From NCBI GenBank assembly GCA_964549615.1, contig CAZJVP010000008.1:1-13882 (forward strand): a DNA stretch of 13,882 bases, written 5' to 3'. Every line of letters starts with the position of its first letter. Positions within the stretch are counted from its first letter, which is position 1. Origin of the DNA: CAYVLA01 sp964549615 [NCBI: uncultured Thermococci archaeon]. GTDB lineage: Archaea > CAYQAE01 > CAYVLA01. The notes beneath the pieces were generated by a model. The model saw nothing but the letters and a program-made list of their open reading frames with translations. It ran no database searches and was not told where the DNA came from. A program made the position numbers and the translations under genes. This document shows, piece by piece, positions 6,851 through 13,789 of the stretch.

Positions 6851-8047
6851 ATGACCCCGACGCAGGAGGAACCGAGGGTGAAATGGTGGACGGATGCCCG
6901 CTTCGGGATGTTCATCCACTGGGGACTGTACTCCACCCAAGGGCGCGGCGAGTGGATCATGTATCAGGAGCACATCCCGCCCGAGGAGTACCGGCAACTC
7001 GCCCGGCAGTTTACCGCCGAGCACTATGATCCCGCCGAGTGGGTCGCCGTCGCAAAGGATGCCGGAATGAGGTACGTCGTCATCACGACCAGGCACCACG
7101 AAGGCTTCTGCCTGTTCGACAGCCAGGTCTCCGATTTCAACGCGGCGAGGACGCCGGCAGGGAGGGATCTCATCGCCGAATTCGTGAGAGCCTGTCGGGC
7201 CGCGCGCGTGCGAATAGGATTCTACTACTCGCTCGTCGACTGGCGATTCCCGGGCGTCCTACCCCACCAACCCAGGAAACCGGACTCCGTGTACCTTCGA
7301 ATGGTGGAGCAGGCCCACGCCCAGGTGCGCGAGCTGTGCACCAACTACGGCCGAATCGACATCCTCTGGTACGACATGATGGTTCCCCACGACCCGGAGC
7401 TGTGGCGTTCCCGGGAGTTGAACGAGATGGTCAGAGAGCTTCAGCCCGACATCATAATCAACGACAGGGCCGGCCTTCCTTGCGACTTCGCCACGCCCGA
7501 GAACGTCGTTGCACCGCAGGCCCGCCCGTGGGAGTCGTGCTATACGATGAACCGCACCTGGGGCCACGCAACCTACGACCGGAACTACAAGTCCACCCAG
7601 GAGATCCTCCGGCTGCTTGCGTCATGCGCATCTCAGAACGGAAACCTCCTACTGAACGTCGCTCCGGACGGCGAAGGAAGGTTCCCAGCAGAGGCCGTCG
7701 AGAGGCTCCGCGGGGTCGGCCAATGGATGCGGGTCAACGGCAAGGCCATATACGGAGCACGCGCCTCCCCCGTAGGCGTCCCCGCATTGGGCGTAGCGAC
7801 GCGCGTAGCCGACAAGGTCTACTTCCTCGTCCAGCGCTGGCCCGGGTCCACCCTTCCCTTCGCATGGTGCGGCAGCAAGGTTAAGGCAGCTCGCCTGCTA
7901 TCCGACGGCAGGGAGGCCAGGATCGAGCAGAAAGGTGACCGCGTCTGGCTACACGGCTTCCCCCAGTATCCCCCGGACCCCAATCTCAGCGTCGTTGAGC
8001 TGGAGTTCGAGGGCGAGCCGCGCCCCTCGGATCCTCCGTACTCCTAG
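6851..8047 (+). CDS. GH29 alpha-L-fucosidase
   Basis: A 398-residue glycoside hydrolase of family 29, which removes alpha-linked L-fucose from glycans with retention of configuration. The opening WWTDARFGMFIHWGLYS (12-28) is diagnostic, as are VITTRHHEGFCLFDS (77-91) and IGFYYSLVDW (122-131). The catalytic nucleophile is predicted as Asp175 in IDILWYDMM, at the position of the Thermotoga maritima enzyme's Asp in WNDMG. Candidate acid/base residues are Glu217 (TPENVV) and Glu228 in PWESCYTMNRTWG, a common family segment; sequence alone does not decide between them. NGNLLLNVAPDGEG (263-276) is also typical. A C-terminal beta-rich part follows. No signal peptide is visible, so it probably acts in the cytoplasm on imported oligosaccharides. 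The frame extends to a TTG at 6815, but the ATG at 6851 fits the family start better. The methyltransferase gene begins 23 nt after its stop, suggesting an operon. Confidence 0.95.
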   Translation: MTPTQEEPRVKWWTDARFGMFIHWGLYSTQGRGEWIMYQEHIPPEEYRQLARQFTAEHYDPAEWVAVAKDAGMRYVVITTRHHEGFCLFDSQVSDFNAARTPAGRDLIAEFVRACRAARVRIGFYYSLVDWRFPGVLPHQPRKPDSVYLRMVEQAHAQVRELCTNYGRIDILWYDMMVPHDPELWRSRELNEMVRELQPDIIINDRAGLPCDFATPENVVAPQARPWESCYTMNRTWGHATYDRNYKSTQEILRLLASCASQNGNLLLNVAPDGEGRFPAEAVERLRGVGQWMRVNGKAIYGARASPVGVPALGVATRVADKVYFLVQRWPGSTLPFAWCGSKVKAARLLSDGREARIEQKGDRVWLHGFPQYPPDPNLSVVELEFEGEPRPSDPPYS

Positions 8048-8070
8048 AGCGATCGCTTCGGGCTGCCGGT

Positions 8071-8928
8071 TTGGGCCAGGAAACCTTCAAGAGTGCGAGG
8101 TCCAAGCCGAAGCAATACGGCGCTTCGATCAAGAGACGAACAGAGTCGGTGCACGAGCATTTGGCCGAAAGGTTGATGAGACGCATGGCCAGAGTCTATG
8201 AGGCTGATGGGTGGAAAGGCTACATCGCCAACTGGCGGGATGCTCGCCGAATGGTCGAGCCAATCGAGCGTGAGATCGAAGTCGTGGGCGGCGCCCTTTC
8301 GGCGCTCGTTGACGCCGGCGTCCTCGCCCATTGCAGGTACGACGAGACCAAGATGCTCGCTCATCGCAAGGCCGTGTGGGAGAGCTTCGAGATCCCGTGG
8401 ACGGCCATCAGCCCACGAATGCAGCGCCTTCTCTACGCCATCAACGCCATCACCCAACCGCAGACTATGGTCGCCGTCGGCATCTTCTGCGGTTACACCT
8501 TCATTTCGAATGCGGGCGCAGCGATAGGCCCGGGGGCATGTTACCGGGCGCGTCGGCTCGTCGGCCTAGAGATCCGCCAAGAGGAAGCGGAGCGTGCACG
8601 CCGCAACATCGCGAGAATCGACCTCCGCGGTCTCGCTGAGGTCATTGCAGAGGACGGGGTGGCATGGCTGCGCCGCCATGACGGGTCGGTCGACCTCCTC
8701 TACCTCGATGCGGACGGGCGTGGTGGGAGAGGCAAATCGGTGTACTTGGATCTTGTCCAAGCGGCGTGGCACTCAATCCACACCGGGACGATCGTGCTCG
8801 CACACAATTCCCTCAATCATGCAGCCCAGCTGGCAGACTACCTAGAGTTCGTGCGCGATCCGAGGAAATTCCGGGAGAGCGTGAACGTGATCATCGATGA
8901 CCAGGGCCTAGAAGTCTCCCTGCGCTGA
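8071..8928 (+). CDS. Class I SAM-dependent methyltransferase-like protein
   Basis: A 285-residue protein with a Rossmann-type methyltransferase core in its second half. The motif I strand and loop VAVGIFCGYTFISNAG lies at 134-149, motif II with an acidic residue at LVGLEIRQ (163-170, Glu167), then EVIAEDGVAWL (190-200) and VDLLYLDADG (207-216). IVLAHNSLNH (241-250) resembles the Asp-Asn strand of small-molecule O-methyltransferases of the caffeoyl-CoA/SAM O-methyltransferase kind. The motif I loop is less glycine-rich than usual. The N-terminal 110 residues are helical and rich in Arg and Glu, with no assigned domain. The start is taken as TTG at 8071, since no ATG or GTG is available before Met36 (8176), which would cut into the helical part. 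It lies 23 nt behind the fucosidase gene and is probably co-transcribed with it. A sugar or glycan substrate is plausible from context only. Confidence 0.7.
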   Translation: MGQETFKSARSKPKQYGASIKRRTESVHEHLAERLMRRMARVYEADGWKGYIANWRDARRMVEPIEREIEVVGGALSALVDAGVLAHCRYDETKMLAHRKAVWESFEIPWTAISPRMQRLLYAINAITQPQTMVAVGIFCGYTFISNAGAAIGPGACYRARRLVGLEIRQEEAERARRNIARIDLRGLAEVIAEDGVAWLRRHDGSVDLLYLDADGRGGRGKSVYLDLVQAAWHSIHTGTIVLAHNSLNHAAQLADYLEFVRDPRKFRESVNVIIDDQGLEVSLR

Positions 8929-9336
8929 ATGCGGATGAGCCGACAAGGGTTGGTCAGATGCAGGACACTCGCATGGGCAGACCAGTTCGAGCGGCTGGTC
9001 GTAACCGTGCTACCACGCTTTCAAGGGGGTTATGTGGACCTTGATCATGGGACCCTGGTTCTTTCGCGACACCGGATCGACAGGACACCGGTAGCCAAGA
9101 GAGTGACGCTGTCCGCCCACCCTCAAACCTGGTCGTGGGGCCCCGCGTGTCCGTGAAGCTCACACAATCCTGACGGTGAGATTAGATCGATCACGCATTT
9201 TCAACCCTCTCCCGCTGTTGGAGGAAAGTCTCTTGTGCGCTTTCAGCGGATGGCTGCGCATTGGTCCATACGGCACCCGACTATGCGTCTAGCGGCTGAA
9301 GCCTTGCCGCCGCGGGAGGCTGGTGGAGGAAGATTT
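8929..9336. other. 408-nt intergenic stretch before the toxin-antitoxin pair
   Basis: No protein-like frame is seen. A plus-strand open frame directly after the methyltransferase stop (8929-9156) has no recognisable motif and overlaps an equally unremarkable minus-strand frame. An 8-base direct repeat, GACACCGG, occurs at 9068-9075 and 9084-9091 with a 16-nt period. It lies about 250 nt upstream of the antitoxin start, which is far for an autoregulatory operator. The antitoxin's ribosome site closes the stretch. Confidence 0.4.
9322..9330 (+). promoter_or_regulatory. Shine-Dalgarno site deciding the antitoxin start
   Basis: GGTGGAGGA lies six bases before the ATG at 9337. It supports that ATG over a GTG at 9235 that would add 34 residues of non-family sequence. 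Confidence 0.65.
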
Positions 9337-9588
9337 ATGTATTACGGACAGTATAACTCCATGGTGGGCACCATGGTCGCCCTTCATGCCGTTGTCAAGA
9401 GGATCGGCAATTCCCTCGGGGTCCTGATCCCAAAGGAAGTGGTCGAAAGGACAGGCATAAGGGAGGGGGATTCCGTGGAGATACAGCTAACCAGGAAGGC
9501 CAACCTGCCCGAGATGTTCGGCGCGGTGAAGTTCAGCAAGTCGTCCCAGGAGATCAAGGACGAGATGAGAGGGGAGTGGGGGGACTGA
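9337..9588 (+). CDS. AbrB/SpoVT-type antitoxin (VapB-like)
   Basis: An 83-residue DNA-binding antitoxin. The SpoVT/AbrB swapped-hairpin domain is clear: VVKRIGNSLGVLIPKEVV (19-36), then ERTGIREGDSVEIQL (37-51). The C-terminal tail SKSSQEIKDEMRGEW is the kind of amphipathic peptide that fits into the partner toxin's groove. Such antitoxins neutralise the PIN ribonuclease and repress their own operon. The start at 9337 is supported by a good ribosome site; Met at residue 9 is an alternative, since the first eight residues lie outside the domain. Its stop codon lies inside the toxin gene, a 13-nt overlap that indicates translational coupling. No operator palindrome was identified with confidence. 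Confidence 0.9.
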   Translation: MYYGQYNSMVGTMVALHAVVKRIGNSLGVLIPKEVVERTGIREGDSVEIQLTRKANLPEMFGAVKFSKSSQEIKDEMRGEWGD

Positions 9589-9956
9589 AGGGCTACTTCT
9601 TCGACACCTACGCCCTGGTGGAATACCTTAAGGGAAACGCCCTATACAAGGAAAGGGTGGAAGGCGGAGGAATCACCACCGTCCTAAACCTCATGGAGCT
9701 CTACTACAGAGTGCTTGCTGAGCACGGGGAGGACGTCGCTGACAAGGTCTACCTGACCTTTCGGGTCTTCGCGGTTGGCTTCGACGACGATGATGTCCGG
9801 AACGCGTTGAAGCTGAGGTTGAAGCTAAGGGCCGAAGGCGTGGCAACATCGTACGCGGACGCCCTGGGATACTACATGTCGCTCAAGCACAACGTCAAGT
9901 TCCTTACAGGGGACAAAGCCTTCAGGGGTCTGGAGAACGTAGAATTCCTTCGATGA
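9576..9956 (+). CDS. PIN-domain ribonuclease toxin (VapC-like)
   Basis: A 126-residue PIN-domain protein, the expected toxin partner of the preceding antitoxin. VapC toxins are Mg2+-dependent endoribonucleases that often cut tRNA or rRNA. The acidic catalytic residues are in place: Asp10 in FFDTYALVEYL, Glu41 in NLMELYYR, Asp95 in TSYADALGYY and Asp113 in FLTGDKAF. Length is normal for the family. The start is taken as GTG at 9576, inside the last codons of the antitoxin, because it puts the first catalytic Asp at residue 10. The frame is complete with no sign of decay. The pair stands between carbohydrate genes and surface-protein genes, with no obvious functional link; it may be a stabilising or mobile cassette. 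Confidence 0.92.
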   Translation: MGGLKGYFFDTYALVEYLKGNALYKERVEGGGITTVLNLMELYYRVLAEHGEDVADKVYLTFRVFAVGFDDDDVRNALKLRLKLRAEGVATSYADALGYYMSLKHNVKFLTGDKAFRGLENVEFLR

Positions 9957-10220
9957 GCTGATCCCCGGTACGTCTTGCAGCAGAAGGGAGCGGTTGATTC
10001 AGAGGGGCGGGCGAAGGCTACTGGTGACTATGGCATTATTGGCCAGGCAGACGCTTGGCCATCTGCGGCGTCATGCGGCCAGTCATCTACACGATCGTGA
10101 TGCTAGTCGTCAGTTTGCCGCGCCCTGGGCATAGTCACGTCACACAACTGACGAGTTGTTGAGCCAAGGGGCCGCAACGGCGCATGCAGGTCCACCAACC
10201 ACCGAATCTTGACCCGGACT
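9957..10220. other. Convergent intergenic region with a small hairpin
   Basis: The region separates the convergent toxin gene and GATase1-like copy 2. A 6-bp inverted repeat, ACAACT (10144-10149) and AGTTGT (10154-10159), encloses the loop GACG. It could sit near the transcript ends of both genes, but no T-tract follows on either strand, so I do not call a terminator. No gene is seen. Confidence 0.3.
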
Positions 10221-11453
10221 TCACAGAGTTCTTGTTGTGGCGGCCTCCCGGTACAGGCCCCTCCTCACCATCAGTGTCCAGACAACCATCCCGGCAATCA
10301 TCAGGGTCGCTGTCACCACCATCCACTCCACCGCCCAGACCCAGATCATTGCCGTTGCCTTGGCCTTGACGGCCGCGCGCTCTATGTCCTCAAGCTCGAG
10401 GTTTGCGTCCTTGATCGTGTTCAAGCAAGCTTCATAGTCCTGGAGCACGTACTGGTCATCGGCCTCCCGACGGATATCCCCTGCCTCCCTCATCCGGTTC
10501 TCCAATGGCAGGACCCTGCCGCCCATGTCATCGATGAAAGCAAGCAGCGAAATCAGGATGTCGGTTCGCACACGGTTCTCCAACATCTCGGATCTGATGA
10601 CATGGACGAGCTCAAGGTTCTCCGGTATGCTCCTGCCCATGGTGTAGTATATGGAGTAGACGCAGAAGTCGATGTAGTGATCCCAGAGTTGGAATGACTT
10701 GCCCCAGTCGGGCGTCCAGTCCGTGCAGAAGGCGAAGCTGCGGCCCAGGCCAACGTCCCAGACGACCATGAAGGGGTCGCCAGTGTTGCTTGTCTTGGCG
10801 AGGAGTTGGGCGCCGTCCTTTACCGTCACCTTGTTGTAGCCGTAGAACGCTGGACAATTTCCCCAGGGGAACGCCGACATCAGAGGATCATCGGGCGAGG
10901 TGACCACCGGCCTCCAGGGGCCGGGTCCCGTTGCCTCCCGGATCAAGTCCACGGGAAGGATCTCGCCCACGCTGGTCTGGCCCCAAGCCGATGGGGATCC
11001 GGCCTGGCCACCGAAGGATGACACACCCCCGAACATCATCAGCGAATTGCCCTTGTCCCTGACCGCCTTCGAGAACCAGTCGATGTACCAGCCAGGCAGG
11101 TTCTCGGCTTTCACGTCGCTGAGCAGGATCAGCACCTTTTTCCGAACCAGTTGCTCATAGTTTTTGGGCATGTACAGCCTTAAGGCACGGGCAACCTCCT
11201 TTGCTGTCCACCAGACGCTGCCCACCACCGCCGGCACCGCCACAACGTCCAGAGCCGGATCATCGGCCACGATGTTGATCGGGCTAGTGGCGGGCTTGCA
11301 GTCCCCCAGGTAGTATACCTTGGGGATCTCGGCTGCCGCGCGCACGAACGAGGGGCCCAGTAGACACATGATCAATGAGGCGCTGACGACATGCCTCCGA
11401 ATCGAGCCCGGATCGCGGCGGGGAGTAGTCCTTGGAGGATCTGCTATGACCAC
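10221..11453 (-). CDS. Membrane-anchored GATase1-like protein, copy 2
   Basis: A 410-residue protein with the same design as copy 1. The signal peptide is RRHVVSASLIMCLLGPSFVRAAA (about 19-41; core hydrophobic). The ectodomain begins PKVYYLGDCKP (44-54). The family landmarks are RLYMPKNYEQLV (92-103), VLILLSDV (107-114), MMFGGVSSFGG (139-149), GQTSVGEILPVDL (158-170), IDFCVYSIYYTMGRSIPENL (261-280) and ELVHVIRSEMLE (281-292). A charged helical stalk (about 315-365) is followed by a single transmembrane helix (about 367-395) containing VEW, and a short tail with YREAATTR. There is no Cys at the nucleophile-elbow position. The start is GTG at 11453; no better start precedes the signal peptide, and GAGG lies about 12 nt upstream. 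Divergent from the decayed copy at 11662. Likely displayed outside the cell; the role is unknown. Confidence 0.82.
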   Translation of the reverse strand: MVIADPPRTTPRRDPGSIRRHVVSASLIMCLLGPSFVRAAAEIPKVYYLGDCKPATSPINIVADDPALDVVAVPAVVGSVWWTAKEVARALRLYMPKNYEQLVRKKVLILLSDVKAENLPGWYIDWFSKAVRDKGNSLMMFGGVSSFGGQAGSPSAWGQTSVGEILPVDLIREATGPGPWRPVVTSPDDPLMSAFPWGNCPAFYGYNKVTVKDGAQLLAKTSNTGDPFMVVWDVGLGRSFAFCTDWTPDWGKSFQLWDHYIDFCVYSIYYTMGRSIPENLELVHVIRSEMLENRVRTDILISLLAFIDDMGGRVLPLENRMREAGDIRREADDQYVLQDYEACLNTIKDANLELEDIERAAVKAKATAMIWVWAVEWMVVTATLMIAGMVVWTLMVRRGLYREAATTRTL

Positions 11454-11490
11454 GTCAATAGTTTCCTCACGTGAGCATTATTCTACCCGT

Positions 11491-11500
11491 TGATATAGTT
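11491..11500 (-). promoter_or_regulatory. Candidate TATA box of GATase1-like copy 2
   Basis: The minus strand reads AAACTATATCAACG here, about 40 nt upstream of the GTG start at 11453. This AT-rich box in GC-rich surroundings has the position expected for a short-leader archaeal transcript. Confidence 0.4.
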
Positions 11501-11561
11501 TGCAGAGTCAAGGCCGCCCGTGGCCTGGCAGAACCTAGGGCACAAAGCAACGGGGAATGAA

Positions 11562-11851
11562 GCCAGCGAAGCTTAAGGCTCGAACTCCGAGGAGGCGATC
11601 CGGACCTGACGTCGCCCAGTGATAGTTGAGATTGCGAAGACCAAGTGGAATGCATCCAGATATGCCGAGATCGGATGACGGAATGCCCACTCAGCGGTAA
11701 TGTCCAGACTTCTCGCCGTTGTCCTTTCGTTCGGTTGCACTGTCTCCCCGATCCCGATGTGATGGCCTCGAAGGTTCGAGTCCTGTACACTGGGGATCCC
11801 TACCCCGGCGTGACTATCCACACACACATGAAAATCGAGCCGCTGCTCGAG
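11562..11851 (+). repeat. Diverged duplication, left copy (promoter region plus 5' end of a GATase1-like gene)
   Basis: This stretch aligns with 13507-13789 in the same orientation, including non-coding DNA. Shared blocks are GCGAAGCTT/ACGAAGCTT, CGAACTC-GAG, ATCCGG-CCT, TGATAGTT, ATGCCGxGATCGGA with GGAATGCCCAC, and GTGATGGCCTC through GAGCCGCTGCTCGAG. Similarity fades sharply after about 11850. The left copy is the damaged one. Confidence 0.8.
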
Positions 11852-11950
11852 CCCCTTCACAACGATCCACCGGGGCGAGGCACCGCCGGAGGCATACCAG
11901 GCTCTCAGGGACGACGACATCAAGGAGCTCGCTGGTCACTTCGAACTTGA
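11662..11950 (+). pseudogene. Broken 5' end of a GATase1-like gene, copy 3
   Basis: By comparison with the copy at 13604, translation should begin at the ATG at 11662 (MPRSDDGMPT). The frame ends in TAA after 12 codons. The spacing from this ATG to the conserved ATGGCCTC block is 100 nt, against 96 nt in the other copy, a net +4 shift. The hydrophobic signal sequence is now only readable in another frame (from 11700: MSRLLAVVLSFGC), and the mature start KVRVLYTGDPYPGVT in yet another (from 11774). After EPLLEP a further shift, at the CCCC run near 11851-11854, is needed to reach the next open frame. Three frame changes in 200 nt indicate a decayed gene rather than one assembly error. Copy 2 lies divergently upstream. 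The signal-less frame from 11762 could in principle be expressed, but only to 11950. Confidence 0.75.
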
Positions 11951-12437
11951 CGCAGATGCCGGGAAGCCGACCATATCCTACTGCCTAGACAAAGAGACGA
12001 CGCTCCACCTGAACGGGCGGGACCACTGGCATGATCCAGATGAGCACCTCTTCTTTGTGAAACATGCCCCGGCAGCCAACGCAGCGACCCTGAACGCCAT
12101 CACCTCGACTCGCTCTCATCCTCCCGACAGAAGCGAGGTGACGGAAGATATGGCTCACGAACAGCGCTTCCGTCCCGAGCTTGAGTACTTCCAGCCCGAC
12201 GTACAGCTGAAGGTGGTCGCCTCGCTCGAATGGCTTGAGGCGCACGGGTGCCGATCGGTCTTCTACGATAACGGGCTGCTAGGGTCACCGCCCCCTCCCC
12301 ACCAACATGTAGGCGTTGCGAACACAGACTCCATCCCCCCTTCCTGCCCGCCAATGCACGCCGAACCACTGCTGGGATGGGGATCGGATCTCAACCGCAT
12401 TGCATCCGAGCTCGCCCCGAGCAAGAGCAAGCGGTGA
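11832..12437 (+). pseudogene. Open frame of unknown origin behind broken copy 3, probably a gene remnant
   Basis: One frame stays open from 11832 to a TGA at 12437. From about 11870 to 12290 it has protein-like composition and mostly G or C in third codon positions. The translation includes EAYQALRDDDIKELAGHFEL, YCLDKETTLHLNGRDHW, DEHLFFVKHAP and QLKVVASLEWLEAHGCRSVF. I recognise no family. The first internal start codon is GTG at 12057, which would skip part of the coding-like segment and give 126 residues. The short match DDDIKEL to SDDIRRA of the right-hand copy suggests the first 30 residues may still belong to the GATase1-like protein. The last 45 codons (after GLLGSPPPP) look non-coding. 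Either a remnant of a different gene fused to copy 3, or a diverged ectodomain. An intact gene is less likely. Confidence 0.35.
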
Positions 12438-12465
12438 AAAAGCTTTCAAGAGGAGTTCCCACTGG

Positions 12466-13278
12466 ATGTTGGCGAATCGGTTGCGAGAAGGCCTCGCCCC
12501 GAGCTGGCGGTTCAAGCGAGCCAGGATCCAAGGCTACATAGCCGGCGGAGGGGAGCATGGTGTCGAGATCACGGACGCCGGGGACGGGCTGCCGGGGACG
12601 CGCCCCATGTGCCTGAACCTAGAACACTACTATTCAAGGTCATGCCACAACGGGCGCTTCGTCCCGCGCAGCAGGGCGAAGGTGACCTCCACGTGCGTTG
12701 GGGACGCCGTTGTAGTGACCATAGATCCCCATGACGCCTGGGAGGTGCGGACGGAGATCACCTTCATGGTTCTGGACATGCCAGCCGTTGAGGCCCACTA
12801 CAGATTCCGCTTCCTAGCACCCTTTGCTGGGTTTGAGGCCCTCGTCAGCAACTACTTCCTCGATCCCACCGAGCCCTACATACACCTCGGGGGCGCTTGG
12901 AAGCGACCACGCCTAGGCGATGGCGAGCATCGCTTCTGGGCGAAGGGGCCTGACCAGGCGGACAACATCAGGGCGGTCTACCCGAAGGAGTTGACGCCGG
13001 CAGACAGCATTGAGCTGGCCATCGACCCGGACTATTACGACTACCCGATCATGATCACCCCGGTTAGGAATACCAGATCGAGCATCGTGACCGTGGTCGA
13101 GCCCCAGCACTGCTCCAGCCTCTCCGCGAACCGTCGCTGGAACGCCCACGACTTCTCCCTCATTGCCCAAGATGTCAAGCAGGGACAGGAGGTGTCGTGC
13201 CGGGCATGGTTGGCGTGCTGCGAGCTGGCCAGCCTCGACGATGCCATTCAGCTCTACGATGAGTTGCAGAAAGGGTAA
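12466..13278 (+). CDS. Unrecognised beta-rich protein
   Basis: A 270-residue protein that I cannot assign. The start at the ATG at 12466 is supported by AGAGGAG about ten bases upstream. The frame runs on to a TTG at 12316, but that extension overlaps the remnant upstream and has no protein-like character. Conspicuous segments are LNLEHYYSRSCHNGRFVP (51-68), VVTIDPHDAWEVRTEITFMV (83-102), VEAHYRFRFLAPFAGFEALV (108-127), YIHLGGAWKRP (138-148) and ANRRWNAHDFSLIAQDVKQG (221-240). Alternating hydrophobic and polar residues with many aromatics suggest a beta-sandwich, as in carbohydrate-binding or sugar-epimerase-like folds. This is a structural impression only. There is no signal peptide and no membrane segment. 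It sits between the broken and the right-hand GATase1-like copies, in the same orientation. The N-terminus may be truncated, because the domain seems to begin abruptly. Confidence 0.6.
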   Translation: MLANRLREGLAPSWRFKRARIQGYIAGGGEHGVEITDAGDGLPGTRPMCLNLEHYYSRSCHNGRFVPRSRAKVTSTCVGDAVVVTIDPHDAWEVRTEITFMVLDMPAVEAHYRFRFLAPFAGFEALVSNYFLDPTEPYIHLGGAWKRPRLGDGEHRFWAKGPDQADNIRAVYPKELTPADSIELAIDPDYYDYPIMITPVRNTRSSIVTVVEPQHCSSLSANRRWNAHDFSLIAQDVKQGQEVSCRAWLACCELASLDDAIQLYDELQKG

Positions 13279-13603
13279 GCGGTTTCCGGGCACCAGGTGC
13301 CTCGCCAACGACCCCACTTCATGACGGCGAAGTGCCAGAGGCAGCGGAGCCCAAGCGGCGAGGGCAGGCCGAGCCCTCAGGGCCTATGAAGGCCAAGGCA
13401 TGCACGATGCCGAGCTCGAGCAATCCCTTGACAGGTCCTCACAAAGCAATCGAAGGCATCTAGCGCAGTACGAGATTTGAAGCGGAAAAAGCTGTGCGGA
13501 AAGAGTGCCGACGAAGCTTGACACACGAACTCTGAGTTGGCTATCCGGCCCTCGGATGGAATGATAGTTAAGAATGTGAAAATTAGAAAAGCGGGTCCGA
13601 AGT
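13279..13603. other. 325-nt intergenic stretch before GATase1-like copy 4
   Basis: No protein-like frame is visible on either strand; two overlapping minus-strand frames are low-complexity shadows of the duplicated region. A perfect 6-bp hairpin, GAGGGC (13360-13365) and GCCCTC (13373-13378) with a 7-nt loop, lies 82 nt after the preceding stop, without a T-tract. The right end holds the duplicated promoter region. Confidence 0.4.
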
Positions 13604-13789
13604 ATGCCGGGATCGGACGGCGGAATGCCCACGGCGGCGAGCACATACAACCTGCTCACCATTTCCCTTCTTCTCGGCTGGATTCTCAACCCGGCTGTGA
13701 TGGCCTCAAAGATCCGAGTCCTGTACACCGGAGATCCCTATCCTGGCGTTACTCCCTACATACACATGAAGGTCGAGCCGCTGCTCGAG
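13507..13789 (+). repeat. Diverged duplication, right copy (promoter region plus 5' end of a GATase1-like gene)
   Basis: Partner of 11562-11851. The coding frame is intact in this copy. A decamer, CACAAAGCAA, also occurs upstream of both copies (11541 and 13440), but at different distances, so the true left boundary is uncertain. Confidence 0.8.
13562..13590 (+). promoter_or_regulatory. Candidate promoter of GATase1-like copy 4
   Basis: An AT-rich island, TGATAGTTAAGAATG followed by TGAAAATTAGAAAA, lies 14-42 nt upstream of the ATG at 13604. The TGATAGTT-AGA-TTG block is preserved before the broken copy (11620-11634), at the same distance from its original ATG. Conservation outside coding sequence supports a regulatory role. 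Confidence 0.4.

Noticed and set aside
7039-7884. Plus-strand open frame of 281 codons
   Set aside because: It overlaps the fucosidase in another frame, is extremely Arg- and Pro-rich, and has no motif. It is a high-GC shadow.
10209-10697. Plus-strand open frame of 162 codons antisense to GATase1-like copy 2
   Set aside because: The opposite strand encodes a recognisable family member across the whole stretch. The antisense frame has no domain or ribosome site.
11772-11782. GGTTCGAGTCC, which looks like a tRNA T-loop
   Set aside because: It is part of the codons for KVRVLY in the broken GATase1-like copy, varies to GATCCGAGTCC in the other copy, and has no acceptor or anticodon stem around it.
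12316-12465. N-terminal extension of the 12466 gene from a TTG
   Set aside because: The 50 added residues are low-complexity, and a ribosome site directly supports the ATG at 12466.
13360-13378. GC-rich hairpin as a terminator
   Set aside because: The stem is only 6 bp and no T-tract follows. Archaeal termination depends mostly on T-tracts, so I do not call it.
11467-13728. Similar minus-strand frames at 11467-11790 and 13384-13728 that could be read as a paralogous small-protein pair
   Set aside because: Their similarity is the reverse complement of the duplicated plus-strand 5' module, whose plus-strand reading gives the family signal peptide and VLYTGDPYPG. The minus-strand similarity is a by-product.
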